A stretch of 64,000 nucleotides of DNA, taken from NCBI GenBank assembly GCA_013076295.1, contig RQOL01000370.1, positions 186,001 to 250,000 on the forward strand, given 5' to 3'. The stretch is from Sanderia malayensis. Lineage: Eukaryota; Cnidaria; Scyphozoa; Semaeostomeae; Pelagiidae. Positions 23,888 through 36,110 of this stretch are shown here, in pieces. The first letter of the stretch is position 1, and the number at the start of each line of letters is the position of its first letter. A program made the translations under genes and the position numbers. The notes under the pieces were generated by a model. It did no database searches and was not told the origin of the DNA. It saw nothing but the letters and a program-made list of their open reading frames with translations.

Positions 23888-26300
23888 GAATGTTATTATA
23901 ACGGAAAACAAGTAAAAATCGTATATTTCACTCAGTCAGTTTTACATGTATATAAAATCAATTCATGTGTAAATTGTGGGATTCAATGTTAACACCACGG
24001 AAGAGAAGGAAGAAGGGTGCATTTCAATCAGTCAATTTTTGCTGTATTAACGTGGATTTAAGTCTAAATTGTTGGAATGAACGTCAATATCACGGAAAAA
24101 AGTAAAAAAGGTGTATTTCAATTAGTCAGTTTTAAATTTTTATAAAGTCAATTTATGTGTCAATTGTGGGAATTAATTTTAATCTCACGGAAAACAAGTA
24201 AAAATGGTGTTATTCAATCAGTCAGTTTGCCCAGTATTTTCGTCAATTCATGTTTAAATTGTGGGAATGAATGTTAATATCACGGAAAAAAGTGAAAAGG
24301 GTGAATTTCAATCAGTCAATTTTACCGGTATTAACGTAGATTCATGCGTAAATTGTGGGAATGAATATTAATATCACGGAACAAAAGTAAAAAGGGTGTA
24401 TTTCAAGCAGTCAATTTTAGCTGTATTAACGTGGATTTATGTCTAAATTGTGGGAATGAACGTCAATATCACGGAAAACAAGTGAAAAAAGTGTATTTCA
24501 ATCAGTCAGTTTTACATGTATCTAAGTCAATTAAAGTGTAAATTTTGGGCATGGATGTTAATATCACAGAAAACAAGTAAAAATGGTGCATTTCAATCAG
24601 CCAGTGTCACCTGTTTTTACGTTAATTCGTGTGTAAATTGTGGGAAAGAATTTTAAAATCACGGAAAAGATGGAAAAAAGGTGTAATTCAATCAATCAGG
24701 ATTCGCTGTATTAAGGTGGATTCATGTGTAAATTGTGGGAATGAATGTTAATATCACGGAAAAAAGTGAAAAGGGGAATTTCAATAAGTCCATTTTACCT
24801 GTATTAACGTAGATTCATGCGTAAATTGTGGGAATGAATGTTAATATCACGGAAAAAAGTAAAGGGTGAATTTCAATCAGTCAATTTTAGCTGTATTAAC
24901 GGGGATTTCTGCGTAAATTGTGGGAATCAATGCTAATATCACGGAAAACAAGTAAAAAGGGTGTATTACAATTAGTTAATTTTAGCTGTATTAACGTTAA
25001 TTCATGTGTAATTTGTGGGAATGAATGTTAATATCACGGGAAACAAGTAAAAAGGTGTATTTCAATCAGTCAGTTTTACATTTTTATAAAGTCAATTCAT
25101 GTGTAAATTGTGGGAATTAATTTTAACATTACGGAAAACAAGTAAAAATAGTGTTTTTCAATCAGTCAGTTTCCCTGTATTAACATGAATGAACATGACA
25201 ATTAACATGAATGGGAATGAACGTCAATATCACGGAAAAAAAGTAAAAAAGGTGTATTTAAATTAGTCAGTTTTAAATGTTTATAAAGTCAATTCACGTG
25301 TAAAGTGTGGGAAAAAATGTTAAAATTACGGAAAAAAAGTAAAAAAGGTGTGATTCAATCAGTCAGAACTAGCTGTATTTAGGTGGACTCATGTGTAAAT
25401 TGTGGGAATGAATGTTAATATAACGGAAAGCAAGTAAAAATGGTGTTCTTCAATCAGTCCGTTTTACATGTATATGTAGTGTTCATGCAATACCTCATGT
25501 GCACACAGCATGCACAGCATGTTATATTATGTAATAAGTTATGATGTAATGTAATATTGAATCAGTCAAGATACAGATAGATCAGAATGTAGTCGTGTGC
25601 TGACTCCCTCTCGCTAACAACTTCAAAGATATTACAGTATATAAAGTCAATTTATGTGAAAAGTGTGGGAATTAATGTTAATTTCACGGAAAACAAGTAA
25701 AAATGGTGTATTTCAATCAGTCAGTGTGCCCAGTATTTTTGTCAAATCATGTGTAAATTGTGGGAATGAATGTTAATATCACGGAAAAAAGGGAAAGGGG
25801 TAAGAATTTGAAATGTGGGAAAGAATTTTAAAATCACGGAAAAGATGGAAAAAAGGTGTAATTCAATCAAACAGGATTCGCTGTATTAAGGTGGATTCAT
25901 GTGTAAATTGTGGGAATGAATGTTAATATCACGGAAAAAAGTGAAAAGGGTGAATTTCAATAAGTCCATTTTACCTGTATTAACGTAGATTCATGCGTAA
26001 ATTGTGGGAATGAATGTTAATATCACGGAAAAAAGTAAAAAGGGTGAATTTCAATCAGTCAATTTTAGCTGTATTAAAGTGGATTCATGTCTAAGTTGTT
26101 GGAATGAATGTTAATATCACGGAAAACAAGTAAAAAGAGTGTATTTCAATCAGTCAGTTTTCCCTGTATTAACATGAATTCATGTGTAAACTTTGGGAAT
26201 GAATGTTAATATCACGGAAAACAAGTAAAAAAGGTGTAATTCAATCAGTCAGGATTGCTGTATTAACGTGGATTCATGTGTAAATTGTGGGAATGAATGT
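23480..26300 (+). repeat. Insert-bearing superblock, copy 1
   Basis: About 2.8 kb of ordered monomer variants plus the first 161-bp insert. It recurs at about 26830-29645 with an offset of 3347-3348 bp; for example, 23795 versus 27143, 25476 versus 28824, and AGGATTGCTG at 26251 versus 29598. The block includes the scrambled word AACATGAATGAACATGAC at about 25182. About 26300-26830 separates the copies and is ordinary satellite of other flavours. Confidence 0.87.
25476..25636. mobile_element. 161-bp non-satellite insert, copy 1 (unclassified)
   Basis: A segment unlike the satellite, starting GTAGTGTTCATGCAATACC and ending AACTTCAAAGATATTACA. It interrupts a monomer whose normal form reads ACATGTATATAAAGTC. 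GTATAT stands on both sides (25470-25475 and 25637-25642), which looks like a target site duplication. It contains a CAGCATGCACAGCATG direct repeat and has no open frame of note. If the start is shifted by one base to TGTAGTGT, the ends show only a weak inverted resemblance (about 10 of 16), so a degraded miniature DNA transposon is possible but unproven. Confidence 0.6.
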
Positions 26301-28823
26301 TAATATCACGGAAAAAAAGTAAAAATGGGGTAAATCAATCAGTCAGGATTAACTGTTTTATCGTGGATTCATGTGTAAATTGTGAGAATGAATGTTAAAA
26401 TCACGGAAAAAAGTAAAAAGGGTGAATTTCAATCAGTCAATTTTAGCTGTATTAACGTGGATTCATGTCGGAATGAATGTTAATATCACGAAAAACAAGT
26501 AAAAATAGTGTATTTCAATCAGTCAGTTTTACATGTTTATAAAGTCATTTCATGGGTAAATTGTGGGAATTAATGTTAATAGCAAGGAAAACAAGCAAAA
26601 ATTGTGTATTTCAATCAGTCAGTTTTCCTCGTATTTACGTTATTTCATGTGTAAAGTGTGGGAATGAATGTAAATATCCCGGAAAACAGGTAAAAAATGT
26701 GTATTTAAATTAGTCAGTTTTACCTGTATATATAGTCAATTCATGTGTAAATTGTGGGAAGAAATGTTAAAATCACTGAAAACAAGTAAAAAAAGTGTAA
26801 TTCAATACGTCAGGACTAGCTGTATTTAGGTGGATTCATGTTTAAATTGTGGGAATGAATGTTAATATCACGGGAAACAAGTAAAAAGGTGTATTTCAAT
26901 CAGTCAGTTTTACATGTTTATAAAGTCAATTCATGTGTAAATTGTGGGAATTAATTTTAATATTACGGAAAACAAGTAAAAATGGTGTATTTCAATCGGT
27001 CAGTATTCCCTGTATTTACGTTAATTCATGTGTAAATTGTGGCAATGAATGTTAATATAACAGAAAAAAGTGAAGAGGGTGAATTTCAATCAGTCAATTT
27101 TACCTGCATCAACGTAGAATCATGTGTAAATTGTGGGAATGAATGTTAATATCGCGAAACAAAAGTAAACAAGGTGTAATTCAATCAGTCAGGACTAGCT
27201 GTATTAACGTGGATTCATGTGTAATTTGTGGGAATGAATGTTATTATAACGGAAAACAAGTAAAAATCGTATATTTCACTCAGTCAGTTTTACATGTATA
27301 TAAAATCAATTCATGTGTAAATTGTGGGATTCAATGTTAACACCACGGAAGAGAAGGAAGAAGGGTGCATTTCAATCAGTCAATTTTTGCTGTATTAACG
27401 TGGATTTAAGTCTAAATTGTTGGAATGAACGTCAATATCACGGAAAAAAGTAAAAAAGGTGTATTTCAATTAGTCAGTTTTAAATTTTTATAAAGTCAAT
27501 TTATGTGTCAATTGTGGGAATTAATTTTAATCTCACGGAAAACAAGTAAAAATGGTGTTATTCAATCAGTCAGTTTGCCCAGTATTTTCGTCAATTCATG
27601 TTTAAATTGTGGGAATGAATGTTAATATCACGGAAAAAAGTGAAAAGGGTGAATTTCAATCAGTCAATTTTACCGGTATTAACGTAGATTCATGCGTAAA
27701 TTGTGGGAATGAATATTAATATCACGGAACAAAAGTAAAAAGGGTGTATTTCAAGCAGTCAATTTTAGCTGTATTAACGTGGATTTATGTCTAAATTGTG
27801 GGAATGAACGTCAATATCACGGAAAACAAGTGAAAAAAGTGTATTTCAATCAGTCAGTTTTACATGTATCTAAGTCAATTAAAGTGTAAATTTTGGGCAT
27901 GGATGTTAATATCACAGAAAACAAGTAAAAATGGTGCATTTCAATCAGCCAGTGTCACCTGTTTTTACGTTAATTCGTGTGTAAATTGTGGGAAAGAATT
28001 TTAAAATCACGGAAAAGATGGAAAAAAGGTGTAATTCAATCAATCAGGATTCGCTGTATTAAGGTGGATTCATGTGTAAATTGTGGGAATGAATGTTAAT
28101 ATCACGGAAAAAAGTGAAAAGGTGAATTTCAATAAGTCCATTTTACCTGTATTAACGTAGATTCATGCGTAAATTGTGGGAATGAATGTTAATATCACGG
28201 AAAAAAGTAAAGGGTGAATTTCAATCAGTCAATTTTAGCTGTATTAACGGGGATTTCTGCGTAAATTGTGGGAATCAATGCTAATATCACGGAAAACAAG
28301 TAAAAAGGGTGTATTACAATTAGTTAATTTTAGCTGTATTAACGTTAATTCATGTGTAATTTGTGGGAATGAATGTTAATATCACGGGAAACAAGTAAAA
28401 AGGTGTATTTCAATCAGTCAGTTTTACATTTTTATAAAGTCAATTCATGTGTAAATTGTGGGAATTAATTTTAACATTACGGAAAACAAGTAAAAATAGT
28501 GTTTTTCAATCAGTCAGTTTCCCTGTATTAACATGAATGAACATGACAATTAACATGAATGGGAATGAACGTCAATATCACGGAAAAAAAGTAAAAAAGG
28601 TGTATTTCAATTAGTCAGTTTTAAATGTTTATAAAGTCAATTCACGTGTAAAGTGTGGGAAAAAATGTTAAAATTACGGAAAAAAAGTAAAAAAGGTGTG
28701 ATTCAATCAGTCAGAACTAGCTGTATTTAGGTGGACTCATGTGTAAATTGTGGGAATGAATGTTAATATAACGGAAAGCAAGTAAAAATGGTGTTCTTCA
28801 ATCAGTCCGTTTTACATGTATAT
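25637..28823 (+). repeat. 95-bp satellite between insert copies 1 and 2
   Basis: Ordinary same-orientation satellite. It contains the end of superblock copy 1, about 530 bp of separate monomers (26300-26830) and the start of superblock copy 2. Just after the insert the monomer has a shared private variant, TGAAAAGTGTGGGAATTAATG. An abnormal junction near 25790-25815 (GGGAAAGGGGTAAGAATTTG) fuses a linker to the middle of another monomer, and it is repeated at about 29138-29160. No gene is visible; the open frame at 27143 is satellite. Confidence 0.95.
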
Positions 28824-29645
28824 GTAGTGTTCATGCAATACCTCATGTGCACACAGCATGCACAGCATGTTATATTATGTAATAAGTTATGATGTAATGT
28901 AATATTGAATCAGTCAAGATACAGATAGATCAGAATGTAGTCGTGTGCTGACTCCCTCTCGCTAACAACTTCAAAGATATTACAGTATATAAAGTCAATT
29001 TATGTGAAAAGTGTGGGAATTAATGTTAATTTCACGGAAAACAAGTAAAAATGGTGTATTTCAATCAGTCAGTGTGCCCAGTATTTTTGTCAAATCATGT
29101 GTAAATTGTGGGAATGAATGTTAATATCACGGAAAAAAGGGAAAGGGGTAAGAATTTGAAATGTGGGAAAGAATTTTAAAATCACGGAAAAGATGGAAAA
29201 AGGTGTAATGCAATCAAACAGGATTCGCTGTATTAAGGTGGATTCATGTGTAAATTGTGGGAATGAATGTTAATATCACGGAAAAAAGTGAAAAGGGTGA
29301 ATTTCATAAAGTCCATTTTACCTGTATTAACGTAGATTCATGCGTAAATTGTGGGAATGAATGTTAATATCACGGAAAAAAGTAAAAAGGGTGAATTTCA
29401 ATCAGTCAATTTTAGCTGTATTAAAGTGGATTCATGTCTAAGTTGTTGGAATGAATGTTAATATCACGGAAAACAAGTAAAAAGAGTGTATTTCAATCAG
29501 TCAGTTTTCCCTGTATTAACATGAATTCATGTGTAAACTTTGGGAATGAATGTTAATATCACGGAAAACAAGTAAAAAAGGTGTAATTCAATCAGTCAGG
29601 ATTGCTGTATTAACGTGGATTCATGTGTAAATTGTGGGAATGAAT
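26830..29645 (+). repeat. Insert-bearing superblock, copy 2
   Basis: Second copy of the 2.8-kb superblock, with its own 161-bp insert at 28824-28984. Differences from copy 1 are mainly single bases or homopolymer lengths: GAAAAGGTGAATTTC near 28116 versus GAAAAGGGGAATTTC near 24768, and TTTCATAAAGTCC near 29302 versus TTTCAATAAGTCC near 25955. At about 29645 it passes directly into a partial third copy that restarts at the equivalent of 27143. Confidence 0.87.
28824..28984. mobile_element. 161-bp non-satellite insert, copy 2
   Basis: Same length and same ends as copy 1, with the same GTATAT on both sides (28818-28823 and 28985-28990) and the same flanking monomer (GGTGTTCTTCAATCAGTCCG upstream). 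I found no base difference from copy 1 by eye. Because the flanks are also copied, this copy arose by duplication of the surrounding satellite, not by a second insertion. Confidence 0.6.
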
Positions 29646-32173
29646 GTTAATATCACGAAACAAAAGTAAACAAGGTGTAATTCAATCAGTCAGGACTAGC
29701 TGTATTAACGTGGTTTCATGTGTAATTTGTGGGAATGAATGTTATTATAACGGAAAACAAGTAAAATTCGTATATTTCACTCAGTCAGTTTTACATGTAT
29801 ATAAAATCAATTCATGTGTAAATTGTGGGATTGAATGTTAACATCACGGAAGAGAAGGAAAAAGGGTGTATTTCAATCAGTCAATTTTTGCTGTATTAAC
29901 GTGAATTTAAGCCTACATTGTTGGAATGAACGTGAATATCACGGAAAAAAGTAAAAAAGGTGTATTTCAATTAGTCAGTTTTAAATGTTTATAAAGTCAA
30001 TTTATGTGTCAATTGTGGAAATTAATTTTAATCTCACGGAAAACAAGTAAAAATGGTGTTATTCAATCAGTCAGTTTGCCCAGTATTTTCGTCAATTCAT
30101 GTGTAAATTGTGGGAATGAATGTTAATATCACGGAAAAAAAAGAAAAGGGTGAATTTCAATCAGTCAATTTTACCGGTATTAACGTAAATTCATGCGTAA
30201 ATTGTGGGAATGAATATTAATATCACGGAACAAAAGTAAAAAGGGTGTATTTCAAGCAGTCAATTTTAGCTGTATTAACGTGGATTTATGTCTAAATTGT
30301 GGGAATGAACGTCAATATCACGGAAAACAAGTGAAAAAAGTGTATTTCAGTCAGTCAGTTTTACATGTATCTAAGTCAATTAATGTGTAAATTTTGGGCA
30401 TGAATGTTAATATCACAGAAAACAAGTAAAAATGGTGCATTTCAATCAGCCAGTGTCACCTGTTTTTACGTTAATTCGTGTGTAAATTGTGGGAAAGAAT
30501 TTTAAAATCACGGAAAAGATGGAAAAAAGGTGTAAATCAATCAATTAGGATTCGCTGTATTAAGGTGGATTCATGTGTAAATTGTCGGAATGAATGTTAA
30601 TATCACGGAAAAAAGTGAAAAGGGTGAATTTCAATAAGTCCATTTTACCTGTATTAACGTAGATTCATGCGTAAATTGTGGGAATGAATGTTAATATCAC
30701 GGAACAAAAGTAAAAAGGGTGTATTTCAATCAGTCAATTTTAGCTGTATTAACGTGGATTTATGTCTAAATTGTGGGAATGAACGTCAATATCACGGAAA
30801 ACAAGTGAAAAAAGTGTATTTCAATCAGTCAGTTTTACATGTATCTAAGTCAATTAATGTGTAAATTTTGGGCATGAATGTTAATATCACAGAAAACAAG
30901 TAAAAATGGTGCATTTCAATCAGCCAGTGTCACCTGTTTTTACGTTAATTCGTGTGTAAATTGTGGGAAAGAATTTTAAAATCACGGAAAACAAGTAAAA
31001 CAAGGGTAATTGAATCAGTAAGGACTAGCTGTGTTAAGGTGGTTTCATGTGTAAATTGTGGGAATGAATGTTAATATCACGGAAAAAAGTAAAAAGGGTG
31101 TATTTCAATTAGTCAGTTTTAAATGTTTATAAAGTCAATTTATGTATAAATTGTGGGAAGTATTGTTAATATCACGGAAACAAGTAAAAATGGTGTTATT
31201 CAATCAGCCAGTTTGCCCAGTATTTTCGTCAATTCATGTGTAAATTGTGGGAAAGAATGTTAGTATCACGGGAAAAAGTAAAAAGGGTGAATTTCAATGA
31301 GTCAATTTTAGCTGTATTAACGTGGATTCATGTGTAAAATGTGGGAATGAATGTAAATATCCTGGAAAACAAGTAAAAAAGGTATATTTCAATCAGTCAG
31401 TTTTACCTGTATATAAAGTCAATTTATGTGTAAATTGTGGGAATTAATGTTAATATCACGGAAAACAAGTAAAAATGGTGTTATTCAATCAGTCCGTTTG
31501 CCCAGTATTTTTGTCAAATCATGTGTAAATTTTGGGAATGAATGTTAATATCACAGAAAAAAGTGAAAAGGGTGAATTTCAATCAGTCAATTTTACCTGT
31601 ATTACCGTAGATTCATGTGTAAATTGTGGGAATGAATGTTAATATCACGGAACAAAAGTAAAAAGGGTGTATTTCAATCGTCAACTTTAGCTGTATTACT
31701 TGGGATTTCTGCGTAAATTTTGGGAATGAATGTTAATATCACGGAAAACAAGTAAAAATGGTTTATTTCAATCCGTCGGTTTTCTCTGTATTAACGTTGA
31801 TTCATGTGTAAATTGTATGAATGAATGTTAATATAACGGAAAACAAGTGAAAAAAGTGTGTTTCAATCAGTCAGTTTTGCATGTATCTAAGTCAATTAAT
31901 GTGTAAATTTTGGGCATGAATGTTAATATCACGGAAAAAAAGTAAAAATGGTGCATTTCAATCCGTCGGTTTTCTCTGTATTAACGTTGATTCATGTGTA
32001 AATTGTATGAATGAATGTTAATATAACGGAAAACAAGTAAAAAAAGTGTGATTCAATCAGTCAGGACTAGCTGTATTTAGGTGGATTCATGTGTAAATTG
32101 TGGGAATGAATGTTAATATAACGGAAAGCAAGTAAAAATGGTGTTCTTCAATCAGTCCGTTTTACATGTATAT
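28985..32173 (+). repeat. 95-bp satellite between insert copies 2 and 3
   Basis: Same-orientation satellite. 29644-30480 repeats 27143-27980 (offset 2501), so superblock homology restarts out of step here. About 30750-31960 recurs at about 33663-34872 (offset 2912-2913). Variants such as TTTCAATCCGTCGG and AATTGTATGAATGAATG are found here and at 34686. No gene; the open frame at 29644 is satellite. Confidence 0.95.
30750..31960 (+). repeat. Satellite block D, copy 1 (pairs with 33663)
   Basis: About 13 monomers including AAGGGTAATTGAATCAGTAAGG (31003, read as adjoining words), GCCAGTTTGCCCAG and a monomer with CAATCGTCAACTTTAGC. The order recurs at an offset of 2912-2913 bp. Copy differences include ACTTGGGATTTC here versus ACTCGGGATTTC at 34612. 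Confidence 0.82.
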
Positions 32174-32334
32174 GTAGTGTTCATGCAATACCTCATGTGC
32201 ACACAGCATGCACAGCATGTTATATTATGTAATAAGTTATGATGTAATGTAATATTGAATCAGTCAAGATACACATAGATCAGAATGTAGTCGTGTGCTG
32301 ACTCCCTCTCGCTAACAACTTCAAAGATATTACA
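32174..32334. mobile_element. 161-bp non-satellite insert, copy 3
   Basis: Same ends and length as copies 1 and 2, flanked by GTATAT (32168-32173 and 32335-32340). It carries GATACACATAGATC where copies 1 and 2 have GATACAGATAGATC. The monomer just downstream has TTTAAGTGAAAAGTG instead of TTTATGTGAAAAGTG. Both changes are shared with copy 4. Confidence 0.6.
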
Positions 32335-35300
32335 GTATATAAAGTCAATTTAAGTGAAAAGTGTGGGAATTAATGTTAATTTCACGGAAAACAAGTAAAA
32401 ATGGTGTATTTCAATCAGTCAGTGTGCCCAGTATTTTTGTCAAATCATGTGTAAATTGTGGGAATGAATGTTAATATCACGGAAAAAAGTGAAAAGGGTG
32501 AATTTCAATCAGTCAATTTTACCTGTATTAACGTAGAATCATGTGTAAATTGTGGGAATGAATGTTAACATCACGGAGGAGAAGGAAAAAGGGTGTATTT
32601 CAATCAGTCAATTTTTGCTGTATTAACGTGGATTTAAGTCTAAATTGTTGGAATGAACGTCAATATCACGGAAAAAAGTAAAAAAGGTGTATTTCAATTA
32701 GTCAGTTTTAAATGTTTATAAAGTCAATTTATGTGTCAATTGTGGGAATTAATTTTAATCTCACGGAAAACAAGTAAAAATGGTGTTATTCAATCAGTCA
32801 GTTTGCCCAGTATTTCGTCAATTCATGTTTAAATTGTGGGAATGAATGTTAATATCACGGAAAAAAGTGCAAAGGGTGAATTTCAATCAGTCAATTTTTG
32901 CTGTATTAACGTGGATTTATGTCTAAATTGTGGGAATGAACGTCAATATCACGGAAAACAAGTGAAAAAAGTGTATTTCAATCAGTCAGTTTTACATGTA
33001 TCTAAGTCAATTTATGTGTAAATTTTGGGCATGAATGTTAATATCACAGAAAACAAGTAAAAATGGTGCATTTCAATCAGCCAGTGTCACCTGTTTTTAC
33101 GTTAATTCGTGTGTAAATTGTGGGAAAGAATTTTAAAATCATGGAAAAGATGGAAAAAAGGTGTAATTCAATCAATCAGGATTCGCTGTATTAAGGTGGA
33201 TTCATGTGTAAATTGTGGGAATGAATGTTAACATCACGGAGGAGAAGGAAAAAGGGTGTATTTCAATCAGTCAATTTTTGCTGTATTAACGTGGATTTAA
33301 GTCTAAATTGTTGGAATGAACGTCAATATCACGGAAAAAAGTAAAAAGGTGTATTTCAATTAGTCAGTTTTAAATGTTTATAAAGTCAATTTATGTGTCA
33401 TTGTGGGAATTAATTTTAATCTCACGGAAAACAAGTAAAAATGGTGTTATTCAATCAGTCAGTTTGCCCAGTATTTTCGTCAATTCATGTTTAAATTGTG
33501 GGAATGAATGTTAATATCACGGAAAAAAGTGCAAAGGGTGAATTTCAATCAGTCAATTTTTGCTGTATTAACGTGGATTTAAGTCTAAATTGTTGGAATG
33601 AACGTCAATATCACGGAAAAAAGTAAAAAAGGTGTATTTCAAGCAGTCAATTTTAGCTGTATTAACGTGGATTTATGTCTAAATTGTGGGAATGAACGTC
33701 AATATCACGGAAAACAAGTGAAAAAAGTGTATTTCAATCAGTCAGTTTTACATGTATCTAAGTCAATTAATGTGTAAATTTTGGGCATGAATGTTAATAT
33801 CACAGAAAACAAGTAAAAATGGTGCATTTCAATCAGCCAGTGTCACCTGTTTTTACGTTAATTCGTGTGTAAATTGTGGGAAAGAATTTTAAAATCACGG
33901 AAAACAAGTAAAACAAGGGTAATTGAATCAGTAAGGACTAGCTGTGTTAAGGTGGTTTCATGTGTAAATTGTGGGAATGAATGTTAATATCACGGAAAAA
34001 AGTAAAAAGGGTGTATTTCAATTAGTCAGTTTTAAATGTTTATAAAGTCAATTTATGTATAAATTGTGGGAAGTATTGTTAATATCACGGAAAACAAGTA
34101 AAAATGGTGTTATTCAATCAGCCAGTTTGCCCAGTATTTTCGTCAATTCATGTGTAAATTGTGGGAAAGAATGTTAGTATCACGGGAAAAAGTAAAAAGG
34201 GTGAATTTCAATGAGTCAATTTTAGCTGTATTAACGTGGATTCATGTGTAAAATGTGGGAATGAATGTAAATATCCTGGAAAACAAGTGAAAAAAGGTGT
34301 ATTTCAATCAGTCAGTTTTACCTGTATATAAGTCAATTTATGTGTAAATTGTGGGAATTAATGTTAATATCACGGAAAACAAGTAAAAATGGTGTTATTC
34401 AATCAGTCCGTTTGCCCAGTATTTTTGTCAAATCATGTGTAAATTTTGGGAATGAATGTTAATATCACAGAAAAAAGTGAAAAGGGTGAATTTCAATCAG
34501 TCAATTTTACCTGTATTACCGTAGATTCATGTGTAAATTGTGGGAATGAATGTTAATATCACGGAACAAAAGTAAAAAGGGTGTATTTCAATCGTCAACT
34601 TTAGCTGTATTACTCGGGATTTCTGCGTAAATTTTGGGAATGAATGTTAATATCACGGAAAACAAGTAAAAATGGTTTATTTCAATCCGTCGGTTTTCTC
34701 TGTATTAACGTTGATTCATGTGTAAATTGTATGAATGAATGTTAATATAACGGAAAACAAGTGAAAAAAGTGTGTTTCAATCAGTCAGTTTTACATGTAT
34801 CTAAGTCAATTAATGTGTAAATTTTGGGCATGAATGTTAATATCACGGAAAAAAAGTAAAAATGGTGCATTTCAATCAGCCAGTGTCACCTGTTTTTACA
34901 ATAATTCGTGTGTAAATTGTGGGAAAGAATTTTAAATTCACGGAAAAGATGTAAAAAGGGTGTAATTCAATCCATCAGGATTCGCTGTATTAAGGTGGAT
35001 TCATGTGTAAATTGTGGGAATGAATGTTAATATCACGGAAAAAAGTGAAAATGATGAATTTCAATCAGTCCATTTTACCTGTATTAACGTGGATTTATGT
35101 GTAAATTGTGGGAATGAATGTTAATATCACGGAAAACAATTGAAAAAGGTGTATTTCAATTAGTCAGGTTTAGCTCTATTAACGTAGATTCATGTGTATT
35201 CTGTGGGATTTAATATTAATATCACGGAAAACAAGTAAAAATGGTGTATTTCAATCAGTCAGTTTTACCTGTATATAAAGTTAATTCATGTTTAAATTGT

Positions 35301-35949
35301 GGGAATTAATGCTAAAATCACGGAAAACAAGTAAAAAGGGTGTATTTCAATCAGTCACTTGTAGCTGTATTAACGGGGATTTCTGCGTAAATTGTGGGAA
35401 TGAATGCTAATATCACGGAAAACAAGTAAAAAGGGTGTATTACAATCAGTTAATTTTAGCTGTATTAACGTTAATTCATGTGTAATTTGTGGGAATGAAT
35501 GTTAATATCACGGGAAACAAGTAAAAAGGTGTATTTCAATCAGTCAGTTTTACATTTTTATAAAGTCAATTCATGTGTAAATTGTGGGAATTAATTTTAA
35601 CATTACGGAAAACAAGTAAAAATAGTGTTTTTCAATCAGTCAGTTGCCCTGTATTAACATGAATGAACATGACAATTAACATGAATGGGAATGAACGTCA
35701 ATATCACGGAAAAAAAGTAAAAAAGGTGTATTTAAATTAGTCAGTTTTAATTGTTTATAAAGTCAATTCACGTGTAAAGTGTGGGAAAAAATGTTAAAAT
35801 TACGGAAAACAAGTAAAAAAAGTGTGATTCAATCAGTCAGGACTAGCTGTATTTAGGTGGATTCATGTGTAAATTGTGGGAATGAATGTTAATATAACGG
35901 AAAGCAAGTAAAAATGGTGTTCTTCAATCAGTCCGTTTTACATGTATAT
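32335..35949 (+). repeat. 95-bp satellite between insert copies 3 and 4
   Basis: Same-orientation satellite. It holds a 663-bp local duplication marked by CACGGAGGAGAAGG at about 32571 and 33234, block D copy 2 (33663-34872), and a third occurrence of the scrambled word AACATGAATGAACATGAC at about 35655. Several monomers have single-base length changes relative to their relatives, such as CAGTATTTCGTC near 32811 for CAGTATTTTCGTC. No gene; the open frame at 32836 is satellite. Confidence 0.95.
33663..34872 (+). repeat. Satellite block D, copy 2
   Basis: Second copy of the block starting at 30750. After 34872 the copies differ: here the next word is AATCAGCCAGTGTCACC, while copy 1 has AATCCGTCGGTTTTCTC. 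Confidence 0.82.
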
Positions 35950-36110
35950 GTAGTGTTCATGCAATACCTCATGTGCACACAGCATGCACAGCATGTTATA
36001 TTATGTAATAAGTTATGATGTAATGTAATATTGAATCAGTCAAGATACACATAGATCAGAATGTAGTCGTGTGCTGACTCCCTCTCGCTAACAACTTCAA
36101 AGATATTACA
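35950..36110. mobile_element. 161-bp non-satellite insert, copy 4
   Basis: Fourth copy with identical length and ends, flanked by GTATAT (35944-35949 and 36111-36116). It shares the GATACACATAG base change with copy 3. Homology with the copy 3 surroundings runs from about 32030-32900 to 35806-36680 (offset 3776). The copy 3 to copy 4 spacing is about 430 bp larger than the earlier spacings. Confidence 0.6.

Larger units (their letters stand above)
12041..25475 (+). repeat. 95-bp satellite array between the retrotransposon and the first 161-bp insert
   Basis: Same satellite, same orientation, unbroken. About 13150-14520 recurs at about 18270-19640 (offset about 5118). About 16690-18250 recurs at about 19622-21185 (offset about 2932). 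About 21990-22938 is tandemly repeated at 22939-23887 (949 bp). The block opening the window recurs at about 16054-16690. Some monomers are shortened by internal deletion, such as ATCACGGAAAAAGGGTG near 17176, where part of the linker is missing. The short open frames at 12224, 16304, 17908, 20830 and 23795 are satellite by-products. I see no gene or other element. Confidence 0.96.

Noticed and set aside
25476..25636. A confident call of a miniature inverted-repeat DNA transposon
   Set aside because: The ends match as inverted repeats in only about 10 of 16 positions, and the boundary is uncertain by one base. The GTATAT flanks support an insertion, but not a class.
25476..25636. A tRNA or other small RNA gene in the 161-bp insert
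   Set aside because: I found no A-box or B-box pattern, no cloverleaf and no T-rich terminator of the expected kind.
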